Shown piece after piece: positions 46,137 to 59,263 of a stretch of 64,000 nucleotides of DNA (position 1 is the first letter of the stretch; each line of letters begins with the position of its first letter). The notes under the pieces were generated by a model. That model worked only from the letters and a program-made list of their open reading frames with translations. It was not told the origin of the DNA and did not search any database. The DNA lies in assembly GCA_025642065.1 (NCBI GenBank), contig JAODUP010000944.1, forward strand, positions 12,501-76,500, given 5' to 3'. The DNA is from Paralvinella palmiformis (taxonomy: Eukaryota; Annelida; Polychaeta; Terebellida; Alvinellidae). Position numbers and translations under genes: made by a program.

Positions 46137-46597
46137 TGGCTTACCCTGTGATAAGGTGCTGGACTGGAACCCACTATGTGTATTTAATATTTTTTGACAG
46201 AAGAAGTTATTAAATCAATGGGCCATATCTTTATCTGAGTTGATATTATTTGGCAGGGCAGTTTGACTTTTATGTAATACTTTATTCACAACACTGAAAA
46301 CAGTCCTTTGATTTCCCTTGGATGCATTGATCTTTTTATTATAATATTCAGAGGCAATGGTATTTTACTGACCTTGAACATTTCAAAATTAACAAACAAA
46401 CTGGTCCTCATCCACAGCTGCTCACAATACCCTCTGTGTCTCTTTGCAGCCTGTATGTTCTTATTACACAATGGAAGCATTGGTCTTCTTGGCATTTCCG
46501 TTGTCCTTAAATGTGTATGTTCATCTACAATGTCTCTCAATGTATTATCATAGAGATCCACCAGATGATCCACATCATCCGGTGGATAAAATACCAC
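46137..46597 (-). pseudogene. LINE family 1 endonuclease-RT linker
   Basis: Minus-strand frame 46597-46286 reads DLYDNTLRDIVDEHTHLRT, PRRPMLPLCNKNIQAAKRHRG and EQLWMRT, the usual segment after the endonuclease (conserved D.H.P and PW-type positions; here PL). At least one frameshift joins it to the endonuclease near 46600, and another break near 46200-46290 separates it from the reverse transcriptase. Confidence 0.8.
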
Positions 46598-47283
46598 AGA
46601 AGAGACTTGCTGATCAGCAAGACAAGCCTCTTGTCAATTGACTTACATCTTCTATATGAAATAACTTTATCTGAAACAGATTGTTTCTGTAAAGATACAT
46701 TAATGTTAACAAGGAAATGATCAGACAGCATAGAAGACACAGACACACCCTTAATAAATTTGTCATCATCACGGGAGATGACAATATCTAAGATGTGACC
46801 ATGTCTGTGTGTTCTTTTTTGGACATGCTGCCTGAGATTGGCAGATCTAAGAATGTTATTCAGTAGTTTGGTATCTGCATTCCTCTGGCAATCCCACTGT
46901 ATATTGAAATCACCTAAGCTCAACAGATAACCACTGTTGGTAGCAAAAGAGTCAACAAATCCCGAAAATTCCTTGAAGAAATCTGCAGCTTTCAGGCCAT
47001 TTTTCTTAGTGGGGTGTAATCGGTAGATAATAGCTACACGAACACTTATCCCCCCAGATACAAAGATCAGTTGGTAATTTTCAAAAGACTTAGCCTGAAA
47101 ACGCAAATGGGTTTCACCCTTCAAAGAATCACGGAGAAGAATTCCGACTCCCCCACCTTTCTTGTGAATACGAGCTGCATGATGGAATGAATATCCAGAT
47201 GGAGTCACATCATCAACAATTTTCTGGTCTGAAACATTACTAGTCAGCCAAGTTTCTGTAATGACAAGAACATCAAGATCCAT
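46537..47283 (-). pseudogene. LINE family 1 APE-type endonuclease
   Basis: A 248-codon open stretch with the expected blocks: LDVLVITETWLTSNVSD (catalytic Glu), HHAARIHKKGGGVGILLRDS, VAIIYRLHPTKKN, LLSLGDFNIQWDCQ (GDFN), KRTHRHGHILDIVIS and SMLSDHFLVNINV (catalytic SDH). The last ~25 codons are out of frame with the linker. Just upstream, SQSICNKSDEISDVVKD (47340-47290) extends the same frame. Catalytic residues look intact, so the domain decayed recently. It nicks the target DNA in target-primed reverse transcription. Confidence 0.92.
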
Positions 47284-47680
47284 ATCCTTAACAACATCAG
47301 ATATTTCATCAGATTTATTACAGATCGACTGACTATTTATAATACCAATACTTACATTTTGTACAGCTGTGCCATTATATGATGTTATTGGCCAGTGATC
47401 AAATTACTTGCATCAGATCCAATCTGCTTTGGATGTTTTCCACTACGTGGGCGCATCGCTAAACAAAAAGTATTACTACCATAGGGTCGTAAAGCAAGCA
47501 ACTGATCATTATAATCATAGAAATAAAATATGTGGAAATTTAAAAAGAAATAACATACACAAGCAAAAATCGAGTTATCATGGTAAACACTGGAGTGGGT
47601 GATAATATTGGGCGTCAAATGAGCAGTTAAAAAGAAAATACAAGAAATACAAAATAACTAAATATAATCAATTTATATTA

Positions 47681-47820
47681 AAATAAATTAAATCTATATT
47701 ACATAATATGCAAAATACACCAATTTACTGGTGTAACTTATCTAATAGCTGAACTATCCGAGAAATATTCCGGTGGCATTACATCGAGAGCCGGTCATAC
47801 TTCCCCCCAATAGTAGAAGT
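47681..47820. repeat. Dispersed repeat V, copy 2
   Basis: Colinear with 7042-7175. It lies just beyond the 5' end of the L2-like LINE. In the 7-kb region the other copy lies beyond the 3' end of a family 1 LINE, so V is not simply that LINE's 5' UTR. Confidence 0.75.
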
Positions 47821-49945
47821 GCCTTAGTCCTGTTTGTAGTTAAACGATAATTACCTCGTGGTTAGTTCACGTTTTGGTGAACACATTTCGGCAGTTCATG
47901 CTCCATTAATCAGGTGGGCGCACGGACTAGCTACATTTTGCTGCTAAATTTATTTAGTTTAGTTAATATTTTATGTGTATTTAATCAGCAAAATCCGTAT
48001 TGAAGGTGTTGCATTGATGTGAAGACCGATTACAAGTTTAAACATATTCATGTCTTGTTAATTACAATTAGAATAGTGTTTGAATTTCTATTGTAAATAT
48101 TGTATAATACAAATATCGTATTATTTTATTATATTTGGTAAATCCGGAAATTCAGGATATATTTTAATCTATACACTTGTTTAACTAAAGAATTCAAAGG
48201 GTAATTTAAGTTTGGCCCAATTCATTACCTTGTTTATATTTATAATATAATTATATCGTACCTTTCTATTATTCCTAAATGAGACTTCAGAGCAATAAAG
48301 AACGTCAGTAAAGGCAATTTCCTCATCCACGAATCGCAGTTAAGTATAATTTCCTAGAACTTTGCAGATGTAACTTAGTTCTTGGTCCCCTTCAAATCAC
48401 ACAACATGATATTTGCGGGGGCGGGATTAAGGTACGTAGGAGCCCAAAACTGGCAATATCATGATGCCACATAGATATATAATTCAACATAAAAACAGTA
48501 CCAAACGGAATTTTCCATATTTTGGTGTATGCTAAGGCACTCCTAAAATAGTCCTATTCTCAATCACCAAACTTATTTCTGTTCCTCAGAAAGCCATGTC
48601 ACTATATCAAGGTTATGGATGTTAGCATAGAGTTTCGTTGCAAATTACTTCTACTATGATGATCACTTACGAGAGTATTTCACCACTCACTGAACATTTC
48701 TTTTCTGAAAAATACTAAGAATAAATTGACACTGTTGATTATCAATGCCTAACTTCGGAACATAAGTTTTTATCCCAAAGAATATGTTGATGTGCTGTAT
48801 CTTACTGACTTGCCAGTACTGACATTCCAGTATATTATATATCAACTAGTACATTGTGATGATGACAGTGACTGCATCCACAAACAGTAAGCGGAATTAG
48901 ATCAGCACCTGAGAAACGGAAGCTAAACCACCCCGCTCCTTTTTCTTTATTTTATTTTGCAAACTGAAGCATTTCACCATAACAGCACAATATAATGTGA
49001 GTTTAAGCTTATTACTTCCACTTTAGAATTATCAACATAATTTAGACTTAACGTGAGATTGGTTATAAGGTATGCGCTAACATCCAGTTAGTGACACCTC
49101 CGTTATTAAAACGTCTTCATGAAGATATTCTCACTTTGATGTGAACAAAGTAGTAGTTGTCTCCACTTTCGATGACCGAGATTAGTGTTGATCTGGAAGA
49201 TATTGCTGTTTAATATGAGTGAATAAGAAGAGTTTTTTTTTGACAGATTTTCCTTTGTGCACCACTTAAAGGAAGACGTTTAATATTTTCGTCTAAACAA
49301 AATAATTAACTTAATTAGATACCATATGGTACAAAATCAACACATATTTCATCTATATTGTTCGTCAATGGGGAATATTTGGTTTTTGACACGGACTAAT
49401 ATCGAGGATATCACAGCCAACTAACTGGGCCCTAAATAATATCTAACCCACTACAGGTTGGTTGATATAAAAATAATGCATATATTTTCTAATCCGATCG
49501 AATTATATCTGAGTCCTGGATTATGTCTAAACACGACCAGTCCAAACGAATAAATCCGAAGCCGAAACGAGAGATGCCGAATGGGCTATGACATCACACA
49601 CCCTTTGTGCTGCATAAACTGAGTGTTGAACAGCGGGCGAATTCAGAAACAATCACAGACTATTTAGACACTGAAAAGCAGATGTTCGAGATGCATCGGA
49701 TGATAACATGCCTAAGGCCCACGGCCGCATCCCGATCAGTTTGAGTCACGACATCGAGTGCACCATGCTCAAATATATCGCCCAGTGGACCAGCCAATAC
49801 CCCCCAACAAAAGATAGACTATGGGCTACCTATTGGAGTTTTCTTTATCTATTGTTTTCTTTCGAAAGGCCTATTAATTCGTTAACATTAACTTAATGCA
49901 TTACTAAATTACTCATTGCTTTGTACGTTCAATTGTTTTACGTTA
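47821..49945. other. No recognised feature
   Basis: Mostly AT-rich. The stretch 49500-49800 is more balanced in composition and carries a 62-codon plus-strand frame (49708-49896) without a known domain. Confidence 0.45.
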
Positions 49946-50155
49946 CAAACACACACATACACACACACACACACATAATCGTAAACACGCGGACACACAC
50001 ATACAAACACGCACACATACATGCACGCACGCTCGCATTAATACATGCATACACAACACACACGCATACATACATACATACATACAAACTTACGCAAACA
50101 TACACTCACACTAGTACACACGCCGTCGCGCACACATACACACATGCACATACGA
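49946..50155. repeat. Imperfect (CA)n/(CATA)n tract
   Basis: About 200 bp dominated by ACAC, CATA and CGCA units. Frames rich in His/Thr across it are artefacts. Confidence 0.92.
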
Positions 50156-50503
50156 AAAACAAGTGCAACAAGACTTCGTATACAAATACATATTTATTAT
50201 CGAAATAATATATCAAATCACACGTGTATTAATCATAGGGAATGTAACCTAGACATTGTCAACATTAGAATCACTGAACAAGTAGAACGCAACACAGCAA
50301 CTTATTTGTGTACTCATGTACTAAAGTGGAATAATGTTTGGAACAATGGAATTCCAGAATGTGGCTTCAAATACCCTATTTACTGTCAGTTTGTTAACAT
50401 CTGTAGACTTACGCCTCATGTTTTTTTGTTGCACTGTTGTTACTCTTGAGGCTGAGATGCCAGTGGCACCCGGCTGTTTTGTCTGTCCGTGTAATACATG
50501 GTC
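50156..50503. other. No recognised feature
   Basis: Frames here start within the CA tract and have no recognisable domain. Confidence 0.4.
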
Positions 50504-50506
50504 TGG

Positions 50507-50532
<26 letters not shown>
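50504..50532. repeat. (TA)n microsatellite
   Basis: About 14 TA units. Confidence 0.93.
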
Positions 50533-50537
<5 letters not shown>

Positions 50538-50559
50538 AAGGCTAAATATGATTATTGAT

Positions 50560-51245
50560 ATGATCAATTAACATCGTTAGGGTAATGTGTTCATTACAAT
50601 AAAGCCAGCCTATTCCTAAAACATTGTTAAATATTTTGTAATTTACACAACATACAGACTGAACAGTAACAATTGTTTGGTATCCAACTATAACGTTTTC
50701 TCTTAAAGGCTTTAAATTCAAGTGTTTTAACATTATTTTCTATACTATTCCATAATTTAGAAACTTGATATACAAATGAATTTGTACTGTATTTAACAGT
50801 TATACGATTTGGTTCATACAATGAAGCTTTCTTAATTTGTAACACGTTTCATGAGATTCAAAAAATGTATGCAAATACACTGGACCAATTTTATAATGAC
50901 ATTTATACACTACAACAATAAGTTGTTTCACACGCTGTATATAGGCAAGATATGTTTCTGATTTTTCTCTTAAACTTTCATAAGACGAATTGAAATCTTT
51001 AAAAATAAATCTAAGAGTTCTTTCTTGAATTTTCTCAATTTTGAGTGTGGAACATGCATTACACAAATGACATGCGAATGCGCAGTAGTTGAAAACTTAT
51101 AAGATAAACGAGTGCAATAATAATAATTTTGCTTTAGTGTCCAAGGGTCTTGACAAACGACTTAATACATTGAGCTTATATCTTGCTTTTCTACATATTT
51201 CAGACACATGGTTATTAAAGTCTAACTTTGAATCAATATGTTAAA
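50560..51245 (-). pseudogene. LINE family 5 ORF2 C-terminal part
   Basis: Minus strand, from high to low coordinates: SKLDFNNHVSEICRKARYKL (about 51230), LSRLSRTLDTKAKLLLLHSF, CAFACHLCNACSTLKIEKIQ, ERTLRFIFKDFNSSYESL (about 51020), IQRVKQLIVVVYKCHYKIGP, FFESHETCYKLRK (50850), ASLYEPNRITVKYSTNSFVY and SKLWNSIENNVKTLEFKAFK (50740). This is the thumb and C-terminal region of a LINE reverse transcriptase, starting after motif C. Two frames are needed, joined near 50830. No 3' hairpin was seen next to it. It is distinct from the other families here. Confidence 0.85.
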
Positions 51246-54200
51246 TACAGTACAAATTCAACAGCAACTTGCTCAGGTTAAGTAAGTGAGATGTCGGTGG
51301 TGATATCTTTTGCTTCAGATAGTGGTTGCACCATGTCAATACTTGCATTACCGGTCTTTTTAAAAGAATCATCTCCGGGAATGTTGATACACTATTAAAC
51401 TGTAAGAGAGTTGTCGATTACAGCTGCATCATCTTATTGTGTAATTCAGTGGGTTAGTGTTACGGGTTTTGAGGTCTGCTTGTGACATGTGTCTTATTTA
51501 ACCTTCTGTTTGTTATGCAATATTTCGGCAAGAATAGCTATTAAGACCTAAAATAACACCAATAGTCAATGAACGGTAATAATCCCGACATTTAACAGAT
51601 ATCTGTTGCATAAACGAATAATGTATACTTTGTGTCACTTTGTGTCGAAAAATGCCGGCATCAAGCAGTTGGAGATGACCGTTAGAAATAGGTCGAGCAA
51701 TTCTCAGCTAATCAATATTATGTTTAATAAGCCAGTCGGTGAACACAGCTTGAATCATGCAGGTTTCCAGTTATACTAGTAGTTTGAAACGCTTTATTCT
51801 AAGTGGCTTCAGCTTAAATATTTAATTGGCATTGATTTCCATGGCTCTAGTGATGCATCCTTAGAGACTTCAGCACTCTTAATTGGTTTTGTGGTAGGGC
51901 AGTTGTCTGGTTAAATAAACGTAGCTTGTCGAAATGTATTACATTTTTTGGCTTACAAGATTCCTTATTTTGTTCAGCTTCATGCGTTCCGTAGCAAGAA
52001 TTTTGGAGTCGGCAGTCTCACCCTCCAATGTGTCTTATCTATATGTAACCCGTCACGTAATTTGAATCGATAGAGAGACATTCACAGAAAAGTCTGTATC
52101 ACTCAAATTAGCACCAATGACATGTCTAATTCTATCGTTAAAAAATATGACATTAGGCACTCCATTCATGGCACAGCATACTCATCACGTAAAGAACATT
52201 AGTTAAGACTTTTTTTAACTCCAAACACACAACTAACTAATAATAAGCGCTAGATGATTAATTGGGGAATCTGGTACTCACACATGTTAGTTGAGTGCAT
52301 TCGAAACGACGGTTTCTTGTAAATGTCGGTACATATAAAAGTGAGCTAAATTTGCAAATGCATCCATTAATCGGTTGCAAGCAAGAGTCCAGAAAGTGAA
52401 TAAGAATATACGGTTTAGCGAAACAGTTAAGGCTGGTAAGTGGAACATTCTCAAATAAGTCGTCCCATTTAAATTATATCATAGAAGTGCATTTCTAAAA
52501 AGCTTTCATCCATACCGTTCGTTTCCTTAGGTGAAAAGTTTGTATACTATTTTCTTTACTTTACACGATATGTCATATGTGGCATATCATAGAAAATAGA
52601 ATACCCCAGTGATGACGTGACGGTTCGATCTTGTTACAAATAATACAACTAACGAATTCATTTAATTGTGTAGTCTCGAATTAAAGAAAATTAAACATGT
52701 TTACCGAAATCCATAGCTGAGATATGAGGCATTAATGGCATATACATATCTTATAAAGTAATGGGTGTTTAGCAGTTATATAACGCGTACTATGAGTGTT
52801 TTATGTATCCTTTACTGAGCTTTGGTTATATAAGAGATTTCTTAGTGTTTGCCCAAATACAGCCTTCCACCCATTGTTTACTAAATGTGTAGTTTTGTCA
52901 GATTTATCAGTGTATTGACGCTGCTATATATAGTGCTAGTCTATTCTGGCCTCTGTTTTCGATAGAGTGTATATCCGGAGACATAGAAAACCGATTCATG
53001 TTCTTAACATGCTACGGTCTCAGAATATACACGCATACTTTACTCTGTGGGCGGAGGATGGAAGCTTGGATTATCATAGAGATACGAAATATTATTCACA
53101 AATGTTCTTCTAGCAAATGATTTAGTATAGCTTCGGTTTATACTAGGGCAGTTTTGTTTCTTGCACAAAGTAGATATACGATTTCCACTAGCAACAGCTA
53201 GGACTCAGAACAAGATACAAGCTTCACCCCTTGAAACATAATTACTTATGGAATAATTAACACTATCATATTGTGTTTGCAGTAGGAATCTGTTATTTTG
53301 CCTAAATACGGTGTGATGCTAATACAATTTCACCTTTGTCAGGCGATTTCGGTAGCAATCCAGACGCAGTTTTGTATTCACCCCTGACATCTGACGTTTG
53401 TTTAGGAGTATTCTGGCAAATCATCCTAAGTCAAAGTAAAAGTTATATAAATCGCAACAACTCATCTCTCAGGGCATTCGCTCAATCCATCTTTATTAGT
53501 TTTAACACCAGTCCATGGATCACCATTAAAGACGTAGCTATCTCCAGCTTTATTCCTCTCGGTAATAATGCGACCGTAACTAACTATATTTAATAGTTAA
53601 AGTATCTTACAACGAAAGATCCTAGGTGAACATATAAGAGAAAGATGTTTCAACGAATGAATTAGGATATATTGCACTAAGAAAAGGCACACTGGTTATG
53701 TAGATAACAGCAAATGGTCAGACCCTTCTACTAGTTTTTTCTATTGGATAACACATCACCAATGTATGTAAATGTTAACTGTAAGATGACCCTGATTAAC
53801 TCAAGACAATTTCCACCCGTAACAATAGTAGGATTAACGTCTATATAGGTTCGATATACCTATGCTGATTGGCTCACGCTTATCCAACGTAGTAATTTCC
53901 AGAGATAAGTAGCTTAGTTATTCACATTATGAACCAAACAATCTATAAATAATCCTTCGAAAAATGCATCTAAAGAGATTTTAATTGGATTAGTGAATTG
54001 CTTGAGTAACTGGGTTTGTGAGTGAGTGATTGAGTGAGTGAATGAATGAGTTGTTCATTAGTGAGTTAATGTATAAGTCGACGAGTGACTAAGCCAACCT
54101 AATTATTTACAGAAACATCATATATACTGGTTCGCAAGTCCATCCTTGCTTACCCATCTTTGGTTTCATAATAAATAATTTACATACACAAATGTTTTTC

Positions 54201-54605
54201 TTTCCAATAAATAAACTTAATGTGACATCACTCGAATAGTTGTGTTCACTAATTAATCAATTATACATATCGCAGCAAATCGCTTAAGGCTTTTTAAACT
54301 TAGTACATAAACAAATAACATACACGAAAAGTATGTTTCCGATCAACGTTGACTTATACTTTTACATGGCGTATAGAAGCCCAATCAGAGTCATCAAATC
54401 AGATAGAAGGGACAAGTCTAAGACAATCAAGTAAGCAGACATAAATACTTGCAGACGAACGAACAAAAATAGGTTTTAATAAAATGCTCTTTACTTAGAT
54501 TAACTGGCTTCATTCAGAAACAAAATGATTTGCTTATATGGTTATTTCACAAATAAGCCAAATAAGATTACAGCTCCAAAAATGTTCAATTATAATTGAT
54601 ATCAT
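51246..54605. other. Long stretch with no firm feature
   Basis: About 3.4 kb. The LINE fragment stops near 51245. Plus-strand frame 53336-53593 (85 codons) has no known domain. A GTGA/GAGT-rich patch lies at about 54010-54070. Minus-strand sequence at 51850-52100 has several short peptide-like stretches but nothing I can assign. Confidence 0.4.
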
Positions 54606-54650
54606 ATGATGATGATGATGATGATGATGATGATAATAATAATAATATAT
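54606..54650. repeat. (GAT)n(AAT)n microsatellite
   Basis: Eight to nine GAT triplets followed by AAT triplets. Confidence 0.92.
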
Positions 54651-55008
54651 ATACCGAATCTAAAAAATACCATTTTATACTTACATTTCCATAGTCTCGA
54701 TAATTGAAATTGAGGTGAGTGTCAATTAGTAACTTTGCAGTAACCTTTGCGATTGTACAATGTCATACAATTATTTAGCAACCTAATTGGTCTTATCAAA
54801 AAGGATAATTCATCATCATATAAAAAGATGAAGAATACAAGTTGATTTTAGTATCGTGATATTAGTGCTAAACAATTTTCATAATTGCTCATTCATATAT
54901 ATTCATAAAGCGCTTGTCATTAAACATTTTAAATTGTTTCTATCATTACCAGTTGGCTTATCTGTTTTTCAATCTACTTATAGATCATTATAATTACTGT
55001 ATGCTGAA

Positions 55009-55010
<2 letters not shown>

Positions 55011-55065
<55 letters not shown>
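55011..55065. repeat. (TA)n microsatellite
   Basis: About 27 TA units. Confidence 0.97.
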
Positions 55066-55066
<1 letters not shown>

Positions 55067-55309
55067 AATTTAAAGTACCGATATATTTGACCTGTAATTG
55101 AGAAAAAATAATTTTAAGCAGATCTTCGATAATTACATTTGGGGACCATATCCGGTATATTTTCAACATTTCTCCCAAACCAGTGTAAGCTAATTACTCG
55201 CAATATGGGAAAACACTGCCTGCAGCTCGATAAGGAGGTGCTTGCCATGGTTACCTATGCCGGAGTAACACAGGTATCCAGTTCAATTAAAATAAATATT
55301 GCGTATTTT

Positions 55310-55500
55310 GAAATATGATTCCCCAATGTAGAGAATCTTAGGTTGTTTATTAATTCGGACATTACGCGTTTGGTAGCGCACGTCCCACTGACATTAAATA
55401 TCTGTAACATTTCTGTATGATCCACGTATAAATTACATCAGGAATCATCACTTTTGTTTGTTTTGGTTTATTGTTTCATGAAATGCCACCGTCTTTGTTC
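55310..55500 (+). repeat. Local repeat Z, copy 1
   Basis: Colinear with 55990-56185 at moderate divergence. Shared blocks: ATGATTCC, ACGCGTTTGGTAGC/ACACGTTTGGTAGC, TGATCC, TTTTGTTTG and CCACCGTCTTTGTTCC-like. Same orientation, about 675 bp apart. Confidence 0.6.
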
Positions 55501-55821
55501 CTTCTAAAACACTCATTGCACGTGCCATACAGGAGAGATACTTCAATCCATATTCCTTATTACTGCAATGTAAGAAATGTATGTCGTATATATGTGTTGT
55601 AACAGCATTGTTATGTATCACAAAGAAGACTATGTATTGTTATCTTTGTATCTAATCGTGTGACACAACATCCACTTAAGTCATACAATACTGTTTGCTG
55701 AATTTATGCTTTTGGATGTTTTCGTTAATCCGGCAGAAAGATCCCAAGATAATAAGGAGTGTTTTACATATAGTGTGCGTAATTCGATTACATTCATTAC
55801 ATACATGCCTGCTATCCGGTT

Positions 55822-55822
55822 T

Positions 55823-55856
<34 letters not shown>

Positions 55857-55895
55857 CGCACGAGACATATATATTGTGTGTGTGGGGGGGGGGGG
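55822..55895. repeat. (GT)n(GC)n and G-run tract
   Basis: GT repeats pass into GCGCGCGCGC, then after AGACATATATATT and another TGTG stretch a run of about eleven G at 55884-55895. Confidence 0.93.
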
Positions 55896-55989
55896 AGCCG
55901 CTCTCAAACAAGGTTGGTATAATATATTTCACTTATCGTTCTTTTGTTATTGTTCTTTTCAATATACATTTTTAAATAAAGCATATTTG

Positions 55990-56185
55990 TAAGCATGATT
56001 CCTAATTTGAGAAATAGCATTGATGTGATTTCTTCTGAAAGTACACGTTTGGTAGCTCCCTTTTCATGGCATTTAAGTATCGGCTACACTCCCATTTGAT
56101 CCCTGTAGAAACCCCCCAGAAACGTTAAGTTTTATTTGTTTAGTAGGATTATGCATTACAGCACCACCATTGTTTTAGAACTTTG
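55990..56185 (+). repeat. Local repeat Z, copy 2
   Basis: See copy 1 at 55310. No coding potential or terminal structure was recognised. Confidence 0.6.
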
Positions 56186-56263
56186 CATATAAACTTTTAT
56201 CAGCATTTAGTTAATGTGTTTGGACCATTATATTGCATTGTTGATTTGAAAAGAAATCCATAA

Positions 56264-56324
56264 CTCGACCCACTTAGCTTACTATGTGCACAAAAGTGGC
56301 ATTAAACGACTAATCATCGTCATC
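56264..56324 (+). mobile_element. SINE-A 3'-end fragment
   Basis: Contains CGACCCACTTAGCTTAC and TGTGCACAAAAGTGGC followed by ATTAAACGACTAATCATCG, matching the last ~60 bp of the full-length copy at 38009-38195. 5'-truncated. Confidence 0.82.
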
Positions 56325-58375
56325 TAGAAATGTTCCTTTCTCCAATACTTTAATTTAAAAAATTGAACAAATCTATATGAAGATCAGATGTGTAAATCTT
56401 GAACAAAGATGTAATTAATAGACGAGTAGTATTTATAAATATTTGCAAATACATTGAAAGCTATTTTTAGAGATTATTTTCAACGTAGACTACTACGATA
56501 TCGATTTTTCATTTGCCAGTAATTTTCGAGTTCATCAATGGAACATTACATCAAATATTCTTTCTTCGTTATTTAGATCCATGTCTTCATTTCCAATCTG
56601 CAAATATGTTACGTTCGCTAAATGAATACTCTTCTATAGTTACAACCAGAGATGGCCTGGTATTGCACCACCCACTGTACGAACGGAAATATCACTACAT
56701 TATATCATGAAAAATTACATTTCGTGGAATAAAGCTTACGTGATTCTACTCTTTTCGTTAAATCGGACAATGTAGGTTGATGAATAAAGGAGTGACGTTA
56801 GCCGGTCCTTCTGCACTGAGACTTTATATATTGTCGACACTGTTGAGTTTTTTTTCAAGATTCACATCAGTACATATAAGCAGAGAGCTTAAATATAGAG
56901 AGGCGTTACTCTTGCCGCGCCATGTTGAATTTTGAGCCAGCGGATATAAGTTGTTTATTTTTGTAGTGGTGCCTCCAGCGACCGGATATATTTATCAGAT
57001 AAACAAAAGCTCTCTGGTTGTCCACATGTGATCGTGTACGTGTGTGCGCATGGTTGAAATGACCTGCCAATACTAGTACTATATGTTACATGATCACATA
57101 CTCTTTTATTAATTAACACTTTAATTGTGCACACATGATATCGAAGGAAACGAAGCTCTGAAACTGTAAATAAAGAATTAAGTGATTTCACAGCCCAGTT
57201 AATTAATTAATTCATAGCCTACAATTTGCGATCACTTGACAGCTGATCATAAAATAATTGAACTTGGTTTAGGTTATTTCACAGCTTTGTGTGTGGAAGT
57301 TTTTTTAATGAAAACAATTAGGTATATATGCGGTAAATGCATACAAACATACTTTCATCATGTCAGTTTATCATAGTCCATAAATTTTTATTTATTTGGA
57401 TATATACATACAATGATATATACAGCTATTATAACGCAACCATAACACAATTCATTACAAACTTCCCACCATATATTCATCATGTCCGTTTATCAAATAT
57501 TAACTTTAGAAAATCATAAGTTCATTTAAAGTCTACACCTCAATAATATAGACCATTCAATATAGGTCTGCCCAACTGAGAACAAATAATATACATGGAA
57601 TATTAACAATGTTTATGTTTGCGTTAACATATTAGAGATAGAGAAGTTAGTACTTTCGTACAATAAGCGGCATCAAGTTTCTTGTGCCACGGGTTCATCT
57701 ACAGTTACACTCAGCCATTTGTTATCAAATGGATAGAATAACCCAAATTGCTTCCAGCTCTAAACAACCAATACTACAAAAATATGACATTTAATCCAGA
57801 TCAGTGAACTGTTTAAAGTTAGACAGAATATACCCAGAGATGTAATAGACACATGCATTGACTACTGTAACAGATAACACCAATCAATCTGTAACCAAGA
57901 GATTGGCCTGTTTACATGGTATCTCATCATCATAGAACTTCAAGGGCTGAAACAGAACAATATCTTATAAAATAATGAATTGAACCATGTGCATACACAA
58001 TGTGTAAACACATGTTTTATTTTCTTCAAGTTGGTTAAAGAATTTGATTTGATATGCATTTAAGTTATGAGGATCGAGAAGTATACCAATTAAAGCACAT
58101 GAGCTAAACATTCAAGTACTAATTCAGGTGCTGGTAGTCCTGTTTTGTATTAAGATATGAAATGGGCTGACAAAATATGTCACAAAACACCCCTCAAACT
58201 AATGTATTTCAAAGAGTAGACAATTCAACACTTACAGGTCAATATTAATAGGCATAATGTATACAATGGTTTACTAGATTGACCATTTCAATTTAAAAGA
58301 TCGTCCAAAAACATAAAATATTCATAAATCTCAAAACCATGAAAATGTAAGATAACAACCTTTATATATATGTAG

Positions 58376-58417
<42 letters not shown>

Positions 58418-59263
58418 TTGTTACTATGTGTATGGAAATATATACATATAAAGTAATTACACGTTTAGATGCAATTTAACTACCTTATTATTAATGTGGG
58501 TTAATGGTATGATGAAATAATTTGAAGTGTTTCCTATTTATTATATTTGACTAGAAAAAGTAAATTGTATGTCGTTTCTATTATCGTTCTGTCTGTAATG
58601 CTACTTGGACAGATATTCGGGTTGTCATCTCTGTTTTCAGGATACATTATTCACAGTGAAACAATACTTCTGGTGTGAGTACACTCTTATCTGGTTTAGT
58701 CAAAACGGAGCATGGTTGGCGATTCACGATTTTCAGTTTTATTTCAAACCGTGAGTGTCAAATAGTTTTAGGGTTTTATTTATATTTATTATTTGATAAG
58801 TCAAATCATACTTGTCTCCCGTGAAATAAAATAAGACATTTAGTTATATTTCTTTCAATGTTTAAGCTAGCTATGCTGGTAAAACATAAATAAAACAAAA
58901 GAAAATCAAATGCTATTTTTCAAATACTAAATCTATCCATTAATACCAATGACCTTTAGCAAAACGTTTACTTCAAACTCTATCGCCTAAGAAAAAAGTT
59001 ATTATTGTTTATCGTGCCACACCTTTGCTGTCATTTATAAAACATATTGAAGTGTAAGGTTTTGCTTTCCGTGAAAGTTGTTTATTTTTGTAGCATACTC
59101 GCATACTCTGAATGGAAACATGATGTCTACATACTTTCAACAAAGCATAATGCATATATACACCGGAATGATTAACTGTAACATACATCGGGATAAATGC
59201 TTATTCCAATTTTGACAGATGCATAGAAAATTGCAGATTTCTCATCTAAGCATGGCAAATAAC
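56325..59263. other. Anonymous AT-rich sequence
   Basis: Only a (TG)n tract at 58379-58413 stands out. Frames of 60-78 codons have no recognised domain. Confidence 0.5.

Larger units (their letters stand above)
44430..47620 (-). mobile_element. L2-like LINE family 1, best-preserved copy
   Basis: A ~3.2-kb minus-strand element. From its 5' side: short upstream coding-like segment, APE-type endonuclease (47283-46537), linker (46597-46286), reverse transcriptase (46136-44883), C-terminal region (44880-44557), 3' UTR with hairpin (GGCGCT 44486-44491; left arm decayed to AGTTCC 44458-44463) and an (ATT)n tail (44430-44442). No RNase H was seen. Domain order and motifs place it in the L2/CR1 (Jockey-related) group. 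Several frameshifts and a C-terminal deletion make it inactive. The 5' end is uncertain; repeat V begins about 60 bp beyond. Confidence 0.93.

Noticed and set aside
47385..47820. Repeat V as the 5' UTR of the L2-like LINE
   Set aside because: The other V copy (7042-7175) lies beyond the 3' end of a LINE of the same family, which does not fit a 5' UTR.
51850..52150. Possible LTR-retrotransposon or integrase remnant on the minus strand
   Set aside because: A few peptide stretches looked suggestive, but no integrase, RNase H or protease motif could be pointed to, and no LTRs were seen.
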